Below are positions 1-5,185 of a stretch of DNA of 6,297 nt, piece after piece. The number at the start of each line of letters is the position of its first letter. Positions within the stretch are counted from its first letter, which is position 1. The notes beneath the pieces are model-generated. The model saw only the letters and a list, made by a program, of their open reading frames with translations, had not been told where the DNA came from and ran no database searches. The position numbers and the translations under genes were made by a program. The stretch is taken from assembly GCA_016929735.1 (NCBI GenBank), contig JAFGID010000163.1, positions 1 through 6,297 on the forward strand, written 5' to 3'. Source of the DNA: Ignavibacteriales bacterium. Its GTDB lineage: Bacteria > Bacteroidota > Ignavibacteria > Ignavibacteriales > Melioribacteraceae.

Positions 1-12
1 GAAAGAATAATG

Positions 13-150
13 ATCTTAATTTCTAATTGACCTATCCGCCAACTGGCGGATGATCTAAATAATGTCCAATGCCTAATGACCAATTAATTGAAAGATAAAA
101 AAACCTGGAGCATTGGTCATTATGATTTTTTTTAGATCAATTAGAAATTA
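13..150. repeat. Nested inverted-repeat element, non-coding
   Basis: Outer arms at 17-33 and 134-150 are complementary at 16 of 17 positions. Inside them are a perfect 7-bp hairpin with a 2-nt loop at 35-50 (TCCGCCA / TGGCGGA) and a perfect 11-bp stem pairing 74-84 with 112-122. A run of eight T follows the inner stem at 126-133, so the plus-strand transcript could fold into something like an intrinsic terminator, although the 27-nt loop is large for that. The decamer GATCAATTAG also occurs twice in direct orientation (135-144 and 151-160). No open frame is credible here. It looks like a copy of an interspersed palindromic repeat rather than a gene; the arms are clear but any function is unknown. 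Confidence 0.65.
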
Positions 151-182
151 GATCAATTAGGTCAATTGAAATATGTTTTACA

Positions 183-205
183 CCTTCCGCCAGTAGTCGG
201 ACAGG
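183..205. repeat. TCCGCCA-type hairpin repeat, left copy
   Basis: A short imperfect hairpin (TCCG at 186-189 with CGGA at 198-201, extended by CCT/AGG across a bulge). The 21 bases at 183-203 match the reverse complement of 6223-6243 at 20 of 21 positions, so the window carries inverted copies of this element near both ends. Related stems occur at 35-50 and 5993-6016. This is probably a dispersed palindromic repeat family of the host genome. Confidence 0.6.
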
Positions 206-680
206 TAGTAGAAAATGTTTTTTTTCATTTTTTTTCTATGGCTCGTTTTTGGTTGGTTTGGTTTAATAATAATTCTGAAAGGTTCATGGTTTGGTTATAA
301 TGGTTTTGAATTGTTGTTTATTTTGATCTTATTTTCTTTTACAATTTCATGGAATTGTGGATTTTAAAGGTTAAGAATATAGTGTAAAATTTTTTATGAT
401 GCAAGGGATAGTTTTTGGGGGGAGGTGAAAAGGTTGTAATAAGTTGTTATTTTTTTTGGGGATGGTTTTGTAATGGAGATTCGGGGGATTAAATTTGGTT
501 GAAATGCAGTTTTTTAGATTATTGGTAATTATATTGGATAAGGCTTGGCAAAACCTGCGCCGATTTTAACGCATTCAAGTGTCAATAAATTTTAGAGGTT
601 AAAACAGTGAACCAAACTCAAAATAAAGCACAGCCGAAGGCGGTCGGAGGGGGCGGGCAGGGTCAGATTTATGATATTTT
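206..680. other. Gene-free stretch with strong strand asymmetry
   Basis: I see no supported coding region, RNA gene or convincing promoter in this interval. Positions 361-540 are rich in G and T and nearly lack C on the plus strand: by hand count about 3 C against about 50 G in 180 nt. G runs occur at 416-422, 468-471 and 483-487. A separate G-rich patch at 639-662 contains runs of five, three and three G and stands out from the AT-rich surroundings. Downstream of the radical SAM gene ending at 834 I found no strong terminator hairpin in this interval. It may be decayed or repeat-derived DNA. Confidence 0.5.
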
Positions 681-880
681 TATGCTACATTTCATCTATA
701 ATATTAGACAGAATTAAATAGGAAATTAAAATATCATTTAGCAAATGAACTTGGACTTTTATTAATGTTGTTGTAAATAGTACGACAAAAATTTGACTAT
801 TTGTTTTCTTATTAATTGTTGCTTATCGCAGAATTAATTTTTCAAATTGCTTAATATTGAATTGTAATAGCTGCCAATTT
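681..880. repeat. Direct repeat A (200 bp), pair of 1944-2143
   Basis: This 200-bp block aligns without gaps to 1944-2143, with about 18 mismatches counted by eye (about 91% identity). The right end contains the last 15 codons and stop of the minus-strand radical SAM gene (834-880). The left part carries, on the plus strand, a relic of the 3' end of the other radical SAM gene (711-776). The two repeats lie 1263 bp apart in the same orientation and bracket the 834-1940 gene. Recombination between them would remove that gene and leave a single repeat. The mosaic content suggests a rearrangement junction rather than an insertion sequence; there is no transposase or terminal inverted repeat. Confidence 0.85.
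711..776 (+). pseudogene. C-terminal relic of a radical SAM/SPASM gene
   Basis: The plus strand reads a short run ending in KYHLANELGLL and a stop at 774-776. This is nearly the same as residues 415-425 at the C terminus of the 429-residue radical SAM protein encoded on the opposite strand. At the DNA level, 33 bases at 725-757 are exactly the reverse complement of 2353-2385. Upstream similarity to that gene is broken by a small deletion and frame changes. I read it as a remnant of a further, inverted copy of the maturase gene. A second copy lies in repeat B (about 1974-2020), where the stop is lost. Confidence 0.6.
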
Positions 881-1940
881 CTCTTGATATTTTACAGCCA
901 ACCTTACCTAAAGAGAATTCCAGTTTATTATTTTCTTTTCTGATAAATATATCAGAACGATCACGATAGCAATAGGAATTGCAAGAGCAGAATTCACATT
1001 CTGAAAATATTTTACTGCAAATGGCTTTTATTTTTTCCATTTTTTCATAATCTATTTGGAACTTGAGATTATTAGGATTCCATTCACCAAATTTAAAAAC
1101 ATTTTTGTATTCTAAATTTTGAGACTGTCCAAAATTTGCTATAATAGAACCATCTGGCATTACGCTGAAGGGAAGTGTCAGATAATGATGTTCGAAATTC
1201 TCTAATGGAAAATCCCTTAACTCAGAATAGGATAATTGTACGTTTTTATTTTTAATAAAATATCTATGGGCAGCTATAAATTTTTTTATAAAATTAATAT
1301 CATCGGGTGGATAAATATCTTTGGTAGAACAAGCGCCAACTTTATACAATAGCTGAAATATTATTGGAACGCCCCCAAAATGCTTACTTGCATACTCTAA
1401 TGTTTCAACTTGCCTATTAACATTGTGTTTTGTTATTGTTGTTCGGAACATCGTATTGTTATTATATTTTGAGAATACTTTGGCATTTTTGTATACAATA
1501 TCAAAGGTATCATTATTATTTTTCGCTGGACGATGTATATTTTGAATTTCTTCTAAGATATCAAAAGAAAGATTTATACCTGACATATTATTGGCAAGCC
1601 ACATAGCATGAGATTGACACATCACACCATTTGTACATATATGAATGCCATAATTAGTATAATTATATTTTTGTGATAACGACTTTGTATATTCTACCGT
1701 TTTTGTTAACAAATCCCAAGCTATAGTTGGCTCACCTGTTCCATAATATCTTAGAAAAAAATGCTTCTTTGAGGAAACAGAATTAGTAAATGCAAATCTA
1801 ATAGCTGATTTTGCACATTCAATATCTAAAAAATTAGTAGAAGAGTGATATGAATAACAATAGCGGCAGTCGCAGTTACAAAGTTCAGTAAGATTTAATG
1901 TTACCTTTGTAGGGCGATATTCCATCAGAGTTAATGCCAT
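834..1940 (-). CDS. Radical SAM protein with degenerate SPASM domain, probable second RiPP-modifying enzyme
   Basis: A radical SAM enzyme that would bind a [4Fe-4S] cluster and cleave S-adenosylmethionine to drive a modification, probably of the neighbouring peptide (inferred). The cluster motif CxxxCxxC is at C21, C25, C28, followed by a GTGEP element (67-71) where the paralogue has GGEP. The C-terminal SPASM-like region keeps C315, C318, C324 and C349, the auxiliary cluster II pattern. It has E250, N269 and R328 where its paralogue (2334-3623) has the auxiliary cluster I cysteines C322, C341 and C396. Alignment to that paralogue begins at E7, so the first 75 or so residues of the paralogue (the N-terminal domain) are absent. 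The ATG at 1940 has no recognisable ribosome binding site; ATG at 1925 is equally possible. An in-frame stop lies seven codons upstream, and repeat B abuts the start. It is either a specialised paralogue or an N-terminally truncated one. The radical SAM assignment is firm; the role is inferred. Confidence 0.85.
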   Translation of the reverse strand: MALTLMEYRPTKVTLNLTELCNCDCRYCYSYHSSTNFLDIECAKSAIRFAFTNSVSSKKHFFLRYYGTGEPTIAWDLLTKTVEYTKSLSQKYNYTNYGIHICTNGVMCQSHAMWLANNMSGINLSFDILEEIQNIHRPAKNNNDTFDIVYKNAKVFSKYNNNTMFRTTITKHNVNRQVETLEYASKHFGGVPIIFQLLYKVGACSTKDIYPPDDINFIKKFIAAHRYFIKNKNVQLSYSELRDFPLENFEHHYLTLPFSVMPDGSIIANFGQSQNLEYKNVFKFGEWNPNNLKFQIDYEKMEKIKAICSKIFSECEFCSCNSYCYRDRSDIFIRKENNKLEFSLGKVGCKISREIGSYYNSILSNLKN

Positions 1941-1943
1941 TGT

Positions 1944-2143
1944 TATGCTACATTTTATCTATAATATTAGACAGAATTAAATAGGAAATTAAAATATTAT
2001 TTAGCAAATGAACTTGGACTTTTGATTATGTTGTTGTATATAGTACGACAAAAATTATACTATTTATTTTTTTATTAATTTTTGTATTTCGTGGAATTAG
2101 TTTTTCAAACTGCTTAATATTGAATTGTAATAGCTGCCAATTT
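1944..2143. repeat. Direct repeat B (200 bp), pair of 681-880
   Basis: Gap-free match to 681-880. It fills almost the whole space between the small peptide gene (stop at 2144) and the start of the downstream radical SAM gene (1940). Its right boundary coincides with the base next to the peptide stop codon, and its left boundary lies 3 bp from the radical SAM start. As the two genes run leftward, the block would be transcribed as a spacer of about 200 nt. I found no good promoter in it for the downstream gene; the best leftward candidate, TTGTCG with a 15-nt spacer to CATAAT, is weak. Confidence 0.85.
2097..2143 (-). pseudogene. C-terminal relic of the 834-1940 radical SAM gene
   Basis: Directly after the peptide stop codon, the minus strand in another frame reads IGSYYNSILSSLKN and a stop at 2097-2099. 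This matches the last 14 residues of the radical SAM protein at 834-1940 with one substitution. It is the part of repeat B that corresponds to 834-880. It shows that a copy of the radical SAM 3' end, without its body, lies immediately downstream of the peptide gene, and implies a past duplication and deletion. Confidence 0.65.
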
Positions 2144-2332
2144 TTATGTCCACCATTGACATTTTGAATCACTAGAATCCTGATTATGTTTGCTGTTTTC
2201 ACATTTTACAATTTTCTCAATTTTAGGTGACTCACCACTTGGTGTTATTTGAACGTCTTCTTTTAAGTCACTCACATCGTTTAAATTGTTCAATTTTTGT
2301 GAAAACATTGAAAGTTCTTCTGAATTGAACAT
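2144..2332 (-). CDS. Probable RiPP precursor peptide (62 residues)
   Basis: I do not recognise a named family. The ATG at 2332 lies 1 nt after the stop of the upstream radical SAM/SPASM gene. It is preceded by AAGGAG (2339-2344) with 6-nt spacing, so translation is probably coupled to the maturase. The first 30 or so residues are rich in charged and polar residues and look helical, like a leader. The C-terminal third holds both cysteines (C44, C58), a stretch rich in Ser, Asp, Asn and Lys, and a terminal WWT (W60, W61). There is no signal peptide or membrane segment. A small peptide with Cys and Trp at the end, placed between two radical SAM genes, is typical of substrates for radical SAM peptide modification such as thioether or carbon-carbon crosslinks. 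The substrate role and the core boundary are inferred from context. It could instead be an unrelated small protein. Confidence 0.7.
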   Translation of the reverse strand: MFNSEELSMFSQKLNNLNDVSDLKEDVQITPSGESPKIEKIVKCENSKHNQDSSDSKCQWWT

Positions 2333-2333
2333 A

Positions 2334-3623
2334 TTATTCTCCTTTCGTTAATAGTCCAAGTTCATTTGCTAAATGATATTTTAATATTTCTTTATTTGTA
2401 ATACACCTATTGAAACCAGATTGCCTTAAATGTTCACAATCACCAGCACAAATATATTTACAAAAACATTCTTTACAGTTGTCATACAAATGAACATTTA
2501 TTCTATTTAATTGTTTTATTTTGTTTAAATTAAATTCAAATTTATTTTTATCAATATCGAATTTACCAAAGTGAAAGAATTTATCCGATGTCTTCCTTGA
2601 ACAGCAAGTTATTTCTCCTGTAGGAGTTAGAATCATAAGAGGATGTGTAATTGAATTACAATAAACAGTTCTCGGCTTCATAATATGATTAATTAATGAA
2701 TTTTTTATTTTGATTTGATTGTTTACTGAATAGGATAACGCTTTAAGATAATTATCACAAAAATTTTTATGCGTTGGGGGATATATAGATGATTGATTAA
2801 TTTCAGCCCTACCTATTTGAACAAGCGGTTCGAATGCCAGTTCAATATTGGGAAAGTTTTTTGATATAAATTTAACAATCCCAAGTAATTTATTAACATT
2901 ACGATTTGTAACAGTTACTCTAATACCAAAAGGAACATTATTGTTATAGAAATATTTTGCATTTTGATAGACTATTGAGAAGCTTCCCTTACCATTTTTG
3001 AATGGTCTATGAAAATCATGATCTTCAGATAGACCATCTAAAGATATATAGAAGCCTTTAAAATTTTCCTTGATAAACTTAGCCTTTTTTTTGTTGAAAG
3101 CAGCATTCGTAATAGTTATATAAGTTTGTAAGCTAATATTATGTTTATAACAATTTGTTTTTGCATAAGAAATGCACTTAACTAATAAGTCCCAAGCCAT
3201 TGTAGGCTCACCACCTAAAAATCTTAGATTAAGATTTTTTTTAAACTTAATACAGTTACCTAAAACAAAATCAATTGCACTTTTGGCAATATCCCAATGC
3301 ATAACGTTGCTGTTTGCACCAGCATTTTCATGGCAATAAACACAGTTTAGATTACATAATGTCGATAGAGCTAATCCAAGAGTTGTTGGAGCAAATTCAT
3401 CTATTATTCTATTATTTTCAGGAGTAATTTGTTTTGAAGGAAAGTTAGAAATTAGTTTTTTAAGAAAAGCATTATTTTCATCTAATTCGTTATTCAAATA
3501 TTTTTTAATTATATATGCTGCTTCTCGATTAACAGACATCAATATTCCATAAAGAGGGGCATAAAAGATAAATATATTATCTTGATAAGGAATAATAAAC
3601 ATATCTTCTTTACAATATTTCAT
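2334..3623 (-). CDS. Radical SAM/SPASM peptide maturase
   Basis: A 429-residue radical SAM enzyme with a SPASM domain, the class that modifies ribosomal peptides. Residues 1-75 form an N-terminal domain likely to help bind the substrate (inferred from position). The SAM-binding cluster motif is C90-x3-C94-x2-C97, with GGEP at 137-140 and an SLDG element at 194-197. The SPASM seven-cysteine motif is canonical: C322-x13-G336-x4-C341, then C383-x2-C386-x5-C392-x3-C396, then C407, so two auxiliary [4Fe-4S] clusters are expected. The ATG at 3623 has AAGG 8 nt upstream. The gene lies directly upstream of the small peptide gene, its likely substrate, and is paralogous to the 368-residue protein at 834-1940, sharing for example AWDLL and HRPxK elements. 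The promoter in repeat C (3902-3930) is the best candidate for its transcription. The exact crosslink or epimerisation chemistry cannot be read from the sequence. Confidence 0.9.
   Translation of the reverse strand: MKYCKEDMFIIPYQDNIFIFYAPLYGILMSVNREAAYIIKKYLNNELDENNAFLKKLISNFPSKQITPENNRIIDEFAPTTLGLALSTLCNLNCVYCHENAGANSNVMHWDIAKSAIDFVLGNCIKFKKNLNLRFLGGEPTMAWDLLVKCISYAKTNCYKHNISLQTYITITNAAFNKKKAKFIKENFKGFYISLDGLSEDHDFHRPFKNGKGSFSIVYQNAKYFYNNNVPFGIRVTVTNRNVNKLLGIVKFISKNFPNIELAFEPLVQIGRAEINQSSIYPPTHKNFCDNYLKALSYSVNNQIKIKNSLINHIMKPRTVYCNSITHPLMILTPTGEITCCSRKTSDKFFHFGKFDIDKNKFEFNLNKIKQLNRINVHLYDNCKECFCKYICAGDCEHLRQSGFNRCITNKEILKYHLANELGLLTKGE
2339..2344 (-). promoter_or_regulatory. Ribosome binding site of the peptide gene, inside the maturase 3' end
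   Basis: AAGGAG on the minus strand overlaps the last codons (Lys-Gly-Glu) of the 429-residue maturase and lies 6 nt before the peptide ATG. It is the strongest ribosome binding site in the cluster. It fixes the peptide start and would favour high peptide synthesis coupled to the maturase. Confidence 0.8.
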
Positions 3624-3682
3624 ACTAATTGCCTTGATTGAAATATATAGAATCTGTTAATATGCTTGTATATCGTTAATTT

Positions 3683-3810
3683 CTATGGACATAACCTATT
3701 GATTAGCTGCCAGATTAATTTAAAATTATTTTCCCATATTAGAAAATCTATTGATTCATCCTTTCTCGGTATTTTTAATAATGTAGCAGTTAATACTTTT
3801 GTTCTGACAT
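3683..3810 (-). pseudogene. Frameshifted small reading frame or leader RNA (copy in repeat C)
   Basis: After an AGGAG (3817-3821) with 6-nt spacing, an ATG at 3810 opens a frame that stops after six codons. If the A run after Glu-Gln is slipped by one base, the frame continues through VLTATLLKIPRKDESIDFL to a stop at 3683-3685, about 42 residues. The copy in repeat D has the same break and the same open continuation. It lies in the probable leader of the radical SAM cluster. It may be a decayed small gene, a frameshifted leader peptide, or part of a non-coding RNA. I recognise no family. Confidence 0.3.
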
Positions 3811-4101
3811 CAGCATCTCCTGGAATAATTCATTGTAGATTCATCAAGATTCAAATCGTGTGCGGCTGCAAGTCTATAATTATGGAATGTTAATTGCTTT
3901 TAATATAAAATATTTTATGGGAATTGTCAAGTGAAAAATTAATTTCTTGAAAAAATAATGAAAATATTAAGCCCCTGGTGGGCAAATTCCAAGCTCCAAA
4001 TGACAAAATCCAAATAAATTGCAAAATTCAAAGACCAAATGCTCAAAAAAACATCGTAGATGTTCAATTATTGTAGGATTGAATGCCCACCGCCAGGTGA
4101 T
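3698..4101. repeat. Direct repeat C, pair of 4764-5150
   Basis: Three parts are shared with repeat D. Leftmost is a region with a broken small reading frame (3683-3810). Next is a promoter block around 3902-3930. Rightmost is an interspersed-repeat-like tail (about 3984-4101) rich in AAATTCC and CCAAAT words that ends near CACCGCCAGGTGATC. The best part, 3741-3938, aligns without gaps to 4807-5004 with about 14 differences (about 93% identity by eye). Repeats C and D lie in the same orientation and bracket the antitoxin-toxin operon, which recombination could therefore remove. No transposase or terminal inverted repeats were found. Confidence 0.8.
3902..3930 (-). promoter_or_regulatory. Leftward promoter, probably for the radical SAM/peptide cluster
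   Basis: On the minus strand, -35 TTGACA (3930-3925), a 17-nt spacer and -10 TATATT (3907-3902) match the housekeeping sigma factor consensus closely. The next intact leftward gene is the radical SAM/SPASM maturase at 3623, giving a leader of about 270 nt. No strong terminator is seen between them. Nearly the same promoter lies at 4668-4696 and 4968-4996. Confidence 0.75.
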
Positions 4102-4116
4102 CCTTGTAGAGGATCA
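4098..4116. terminator. Hairpin downstream of the RelE/ParE-type toxin gene
   Basis: A perfect 7-bp stem (TGATCCT at 4098-4104, AGGATCA at 4110-4116) with a 5-nt loop lies 12 nt beyond the toxin stop. It has no T run, so it would be a weak or factor-assisted terminator, or simply a repeat-associated stem at the edge of repeat C. Confidence 0.35.
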
Positions 4117-4128
4117 ATAACTTTTAAT

Positions 4129-4425
4129 TTAGTTGATTCTTGATTTCCAGTACCTGGGTCTCCTATGCATGTGAGCTATAGCCCAAATAACGATGGTATC
4201 ATTGTTTTCAATTGTGTAAAGGATCTTAAATGGAAATTTGGGCACGTACGCTTTGTGAATATTTTCGGCTTCGAATAAATACCAGGTGGGATTCTTTTTT
4301 ATTTTCCTTATTTGTTCAATTACAGATTGCTTAAATCGTTTCCCCAGACCTTTTGATTCAAGTTCATACCACTCAATCGCTTCATCGAATTCTTCGGAAG
4401 CTAATTCGTGGATCTTAATCTTCAT
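4129..4425 (-). CDS. RelE/ParE-family toxin of a type II toxin-antitoxin system
   Basis: A 98-residue protein of the RelE/ParE superfamily. Members inhibit growth by cutting mRNA on the ribosome (RelE type) or poisoning gyrase (ParE type); which applies here cannot be told. The N-terminal helical region EEFDEAIEWYE (11-21) is followed by the typical strands FPFKILYTIE (64-73), then a core ending AHMHRRPRYWKSR with H85, R88, R89 and W93, the family's usual C-terminal pattern. I chose ATG at 4425 because GAGAG lies 8 nt upstream. A TTG at 4440 would add five residues but has no such support. With this start the gene overlaps the antitoxin by 11 bp, which indicates coupled translation. Length is normal for the family and it appears intact. 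Confidence 0.85.
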   Translation of the reverse strand: MKIKIHELASEEFDEAIEWYELESKGLGKRFKQSVIEQIRKIKKNPTWYLFEAENIHKAYVPKFPFKILYTIENNDTIVIWAIAHMHRRPRYWKSRIN

Positions 4426-4618
4426 GGTACAAGCTCTCAAAATCCAACAAATTTGCCCGCCCTTCGTTAAATGCTTTCATTCGGGCATTAACTTCTTGTA
4501 TCCACGATTGGCGAATTTCATCTTCTTCATAGTCAATACTGGCAAGAATTAACTCAGCAAATGTTACTCGTTCATTCGGTGGCATTTCTAATGCTTTATC
4601 TAAAAGTGCTGCATCCAT
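4415..4618 (-). CDS. Antitoxin, addiction-module component family (TIGR02574-like)
   Basis: A 67-residue, highly acidic protein. It follows the pattern of the short addiction-module antitoxins paired with RelE/ParE toxins: an N-terminal LxxALxMPPNERxxxAELILASID segment (residues 6-29), then an SWxxEVxARMxAFxEG segment (38-53) and an acidic tail. The family binds and neutralises the toxin and usually represses its own operon. The ATG at 4618 has AGGAG 8 nt upstream. It is first in the operon, the usual antitoxin-toxin order, behind a strong promoter (4668-4696) whose -10 is flanked by a candidate operator. Confidence 0.85.
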   Translation of the reverse strand: MDAALLDKALEMPPNERVTFAELILASIDYEEDEIRQSWIQEVNARMKAFNEGRANLLDFESLYHED

Positions 4619-4657
4619 AATATTTTCTCCTTATGACAACTTATAATTAATTGTATC

Positions 4658-4688
4658 TCACACCGTTAATATAAAATATTTTGTGTGA
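4658..4688. promoter_or_regulatory. Candidate autoregulatory operator of the antitoxin-toxin operon
   Basis: A perfect 6-bp inverted repeat, TCACAC (4658-4663) and GTGTGA (4683-4688), separated by 19 nt, brackets the -10 element and part of the spacer. Type II antitoxins commonly repress their own promoter through such sites. The sister promoters in repeats C and D lack this inverted repeat, so it is specific to the functional TA copy. Binding is inferred. Confidence 0.45.
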
Positions 4689-4696
4689 ATTGTCAA
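4668..4696 (-). promoter_or_regulatory. Promoter of the antitoxin-toxin operon
   Basis: -35 TTGACA (4696-4691), a 17-nt spacer and -10 TATATT (4673-4668) on the minus strand, about 50 nt upstream of the antitoxin ATG. Over the 29 bases it differs from the promoter in repeat D at only two positions, so these promoters share a recent origin. Confidence 0.8.
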
Positions 4697-4742
4697 TAGA
4701 AAATTTTATTTCATCTTAAAGTCAAATTGTTTCTTTATTTTT

Positions 4743-4876
4743 TTATGATATTTTGTAGGGCAAATTGATATGCTGCCCGATTTGCTTAAAATTATATTCC
4801 ATTATTAGAAAATCTATTGATTCATCCTTTCTCGGTATTTTTAATAATGTAACAGTTAATACTTTTGTTCTGTCAT
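4743..4876 (-). pseudogene. Frameshifted small reading frame or leader RNA (copy in repeat D)
   Basis: Counterpart of 3683-3810. ATG at 4876 opens a six-codon frame. One slipped base at the same A run would extend it to 44 residues, ending at 4743-4745. The body shares KIPRKDESIDFL with copy C and differs at a few residues. It stops just before the antitoxin promoter. Because both copies share the break, the break predates the duplication, or the frame is not read as a protein at all. Confidence 0.3.
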
Positions 4877-5150
4877 CAGCGTCCCCTGGAATAGTTCATT
4901 TTAGATTCATCATGCTTCAAATCGTGTGCGGCTGCAAGTCTATAATTATGGAATGTTAATTGGTTTCAATATAAAATATTTTGTTTGGATTGTCAAGTGA
5001 AAAATCAATTTATTGCAAAAATAATGAAAATTTTAGGGGGCAAATTCCAGGTTCCAAATGCCAATTTCCAAATAAATTTCAAATTTCAATGACCGAAACT
5101 TCGTAGATGTTCAATTATTGTAGGATTGAATGCCCACACCGCCAAGTGAT
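4764..5150. repeat. Direct repeat D, pair of 3698-4101
   Basis: Same structure as repeat C: a broken small frame on the minus strand, a leftward promoter at 4968-4996, and the tail of AAATTCC / CCAAAT words followed by CGTAGATGTTC and a TGCCCAC motif. It lies between the two TA modules. The 4619-5185 interval holds no intact gene: it consists of the antitoxin promoter region, this repeat and a short spacer after the ribbon-helix-helix gene. Confidence 0.8.
4968..4996 (-). promoter_or_regulatory. Leftward promoter in repeat D without an intact dedicated gene
   Basis: -35 TTGACA (4996-4991), 17-nt spacer, -10 TATATT (4973-4968). The transcript would run through the broken small frame toward the antitoxin-toxin operon, so it could act as a second promoter for that operon, or produce a small RNA. 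Confidence 0.65.
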
Positions 5151-5185
5151 CTGCCTGGTAGCGGACCTTGTTGGTCACGTCAGGG

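Noticed and set aside
578..584. A TTGACA-like -35 element on the minus strand
   Set aside because: No acceptable -10 lies at 16-18 nt and no gene follows leftward, so it is probably a chance match.
681..2143. Repeats A and B as ends of an insertion sequence or composite transposon
   Set aside because: There is no transposase, no terminal inverted repeat and no target duplication, and the repeat content consists of radical SAM gene ends.
3666..3893. A 75-codon plus-strand open frame in repeat C, with a similar 64-codon frame at 4765-4959 in repeat D
   Set aside because: The frame lies opposite a strong leftward promoter. It has no ribosome binding site, its N-terminal part differs freely between copies, and several differences between copies change the residue. 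It is kept only as a possibility in the leader finding.
4426..4440. Upstream TTG start for the RelE/ParE-type toxin
   Set aside because: The ATG at 4425 has a GAGAG site 8 nt upstream and gives the normal family N terminus; the TTG has neither.
4286..4552. Plus-strand open frames opposite the TA genes (also 5107-5451 and 5567-5887)
   Set aside because: They are antisense shadows of well-supported minus-strand genes, with no start signals or recognisable family.
3966..5150. Integron-like cassette array with attC sites between TA genes
   Set aside because: TA cassettes separated by repeats recall superintegrons, but I found no attC core motifs (RYYYAAC / GTTRRRY pairs in the right layout) and no integrase.
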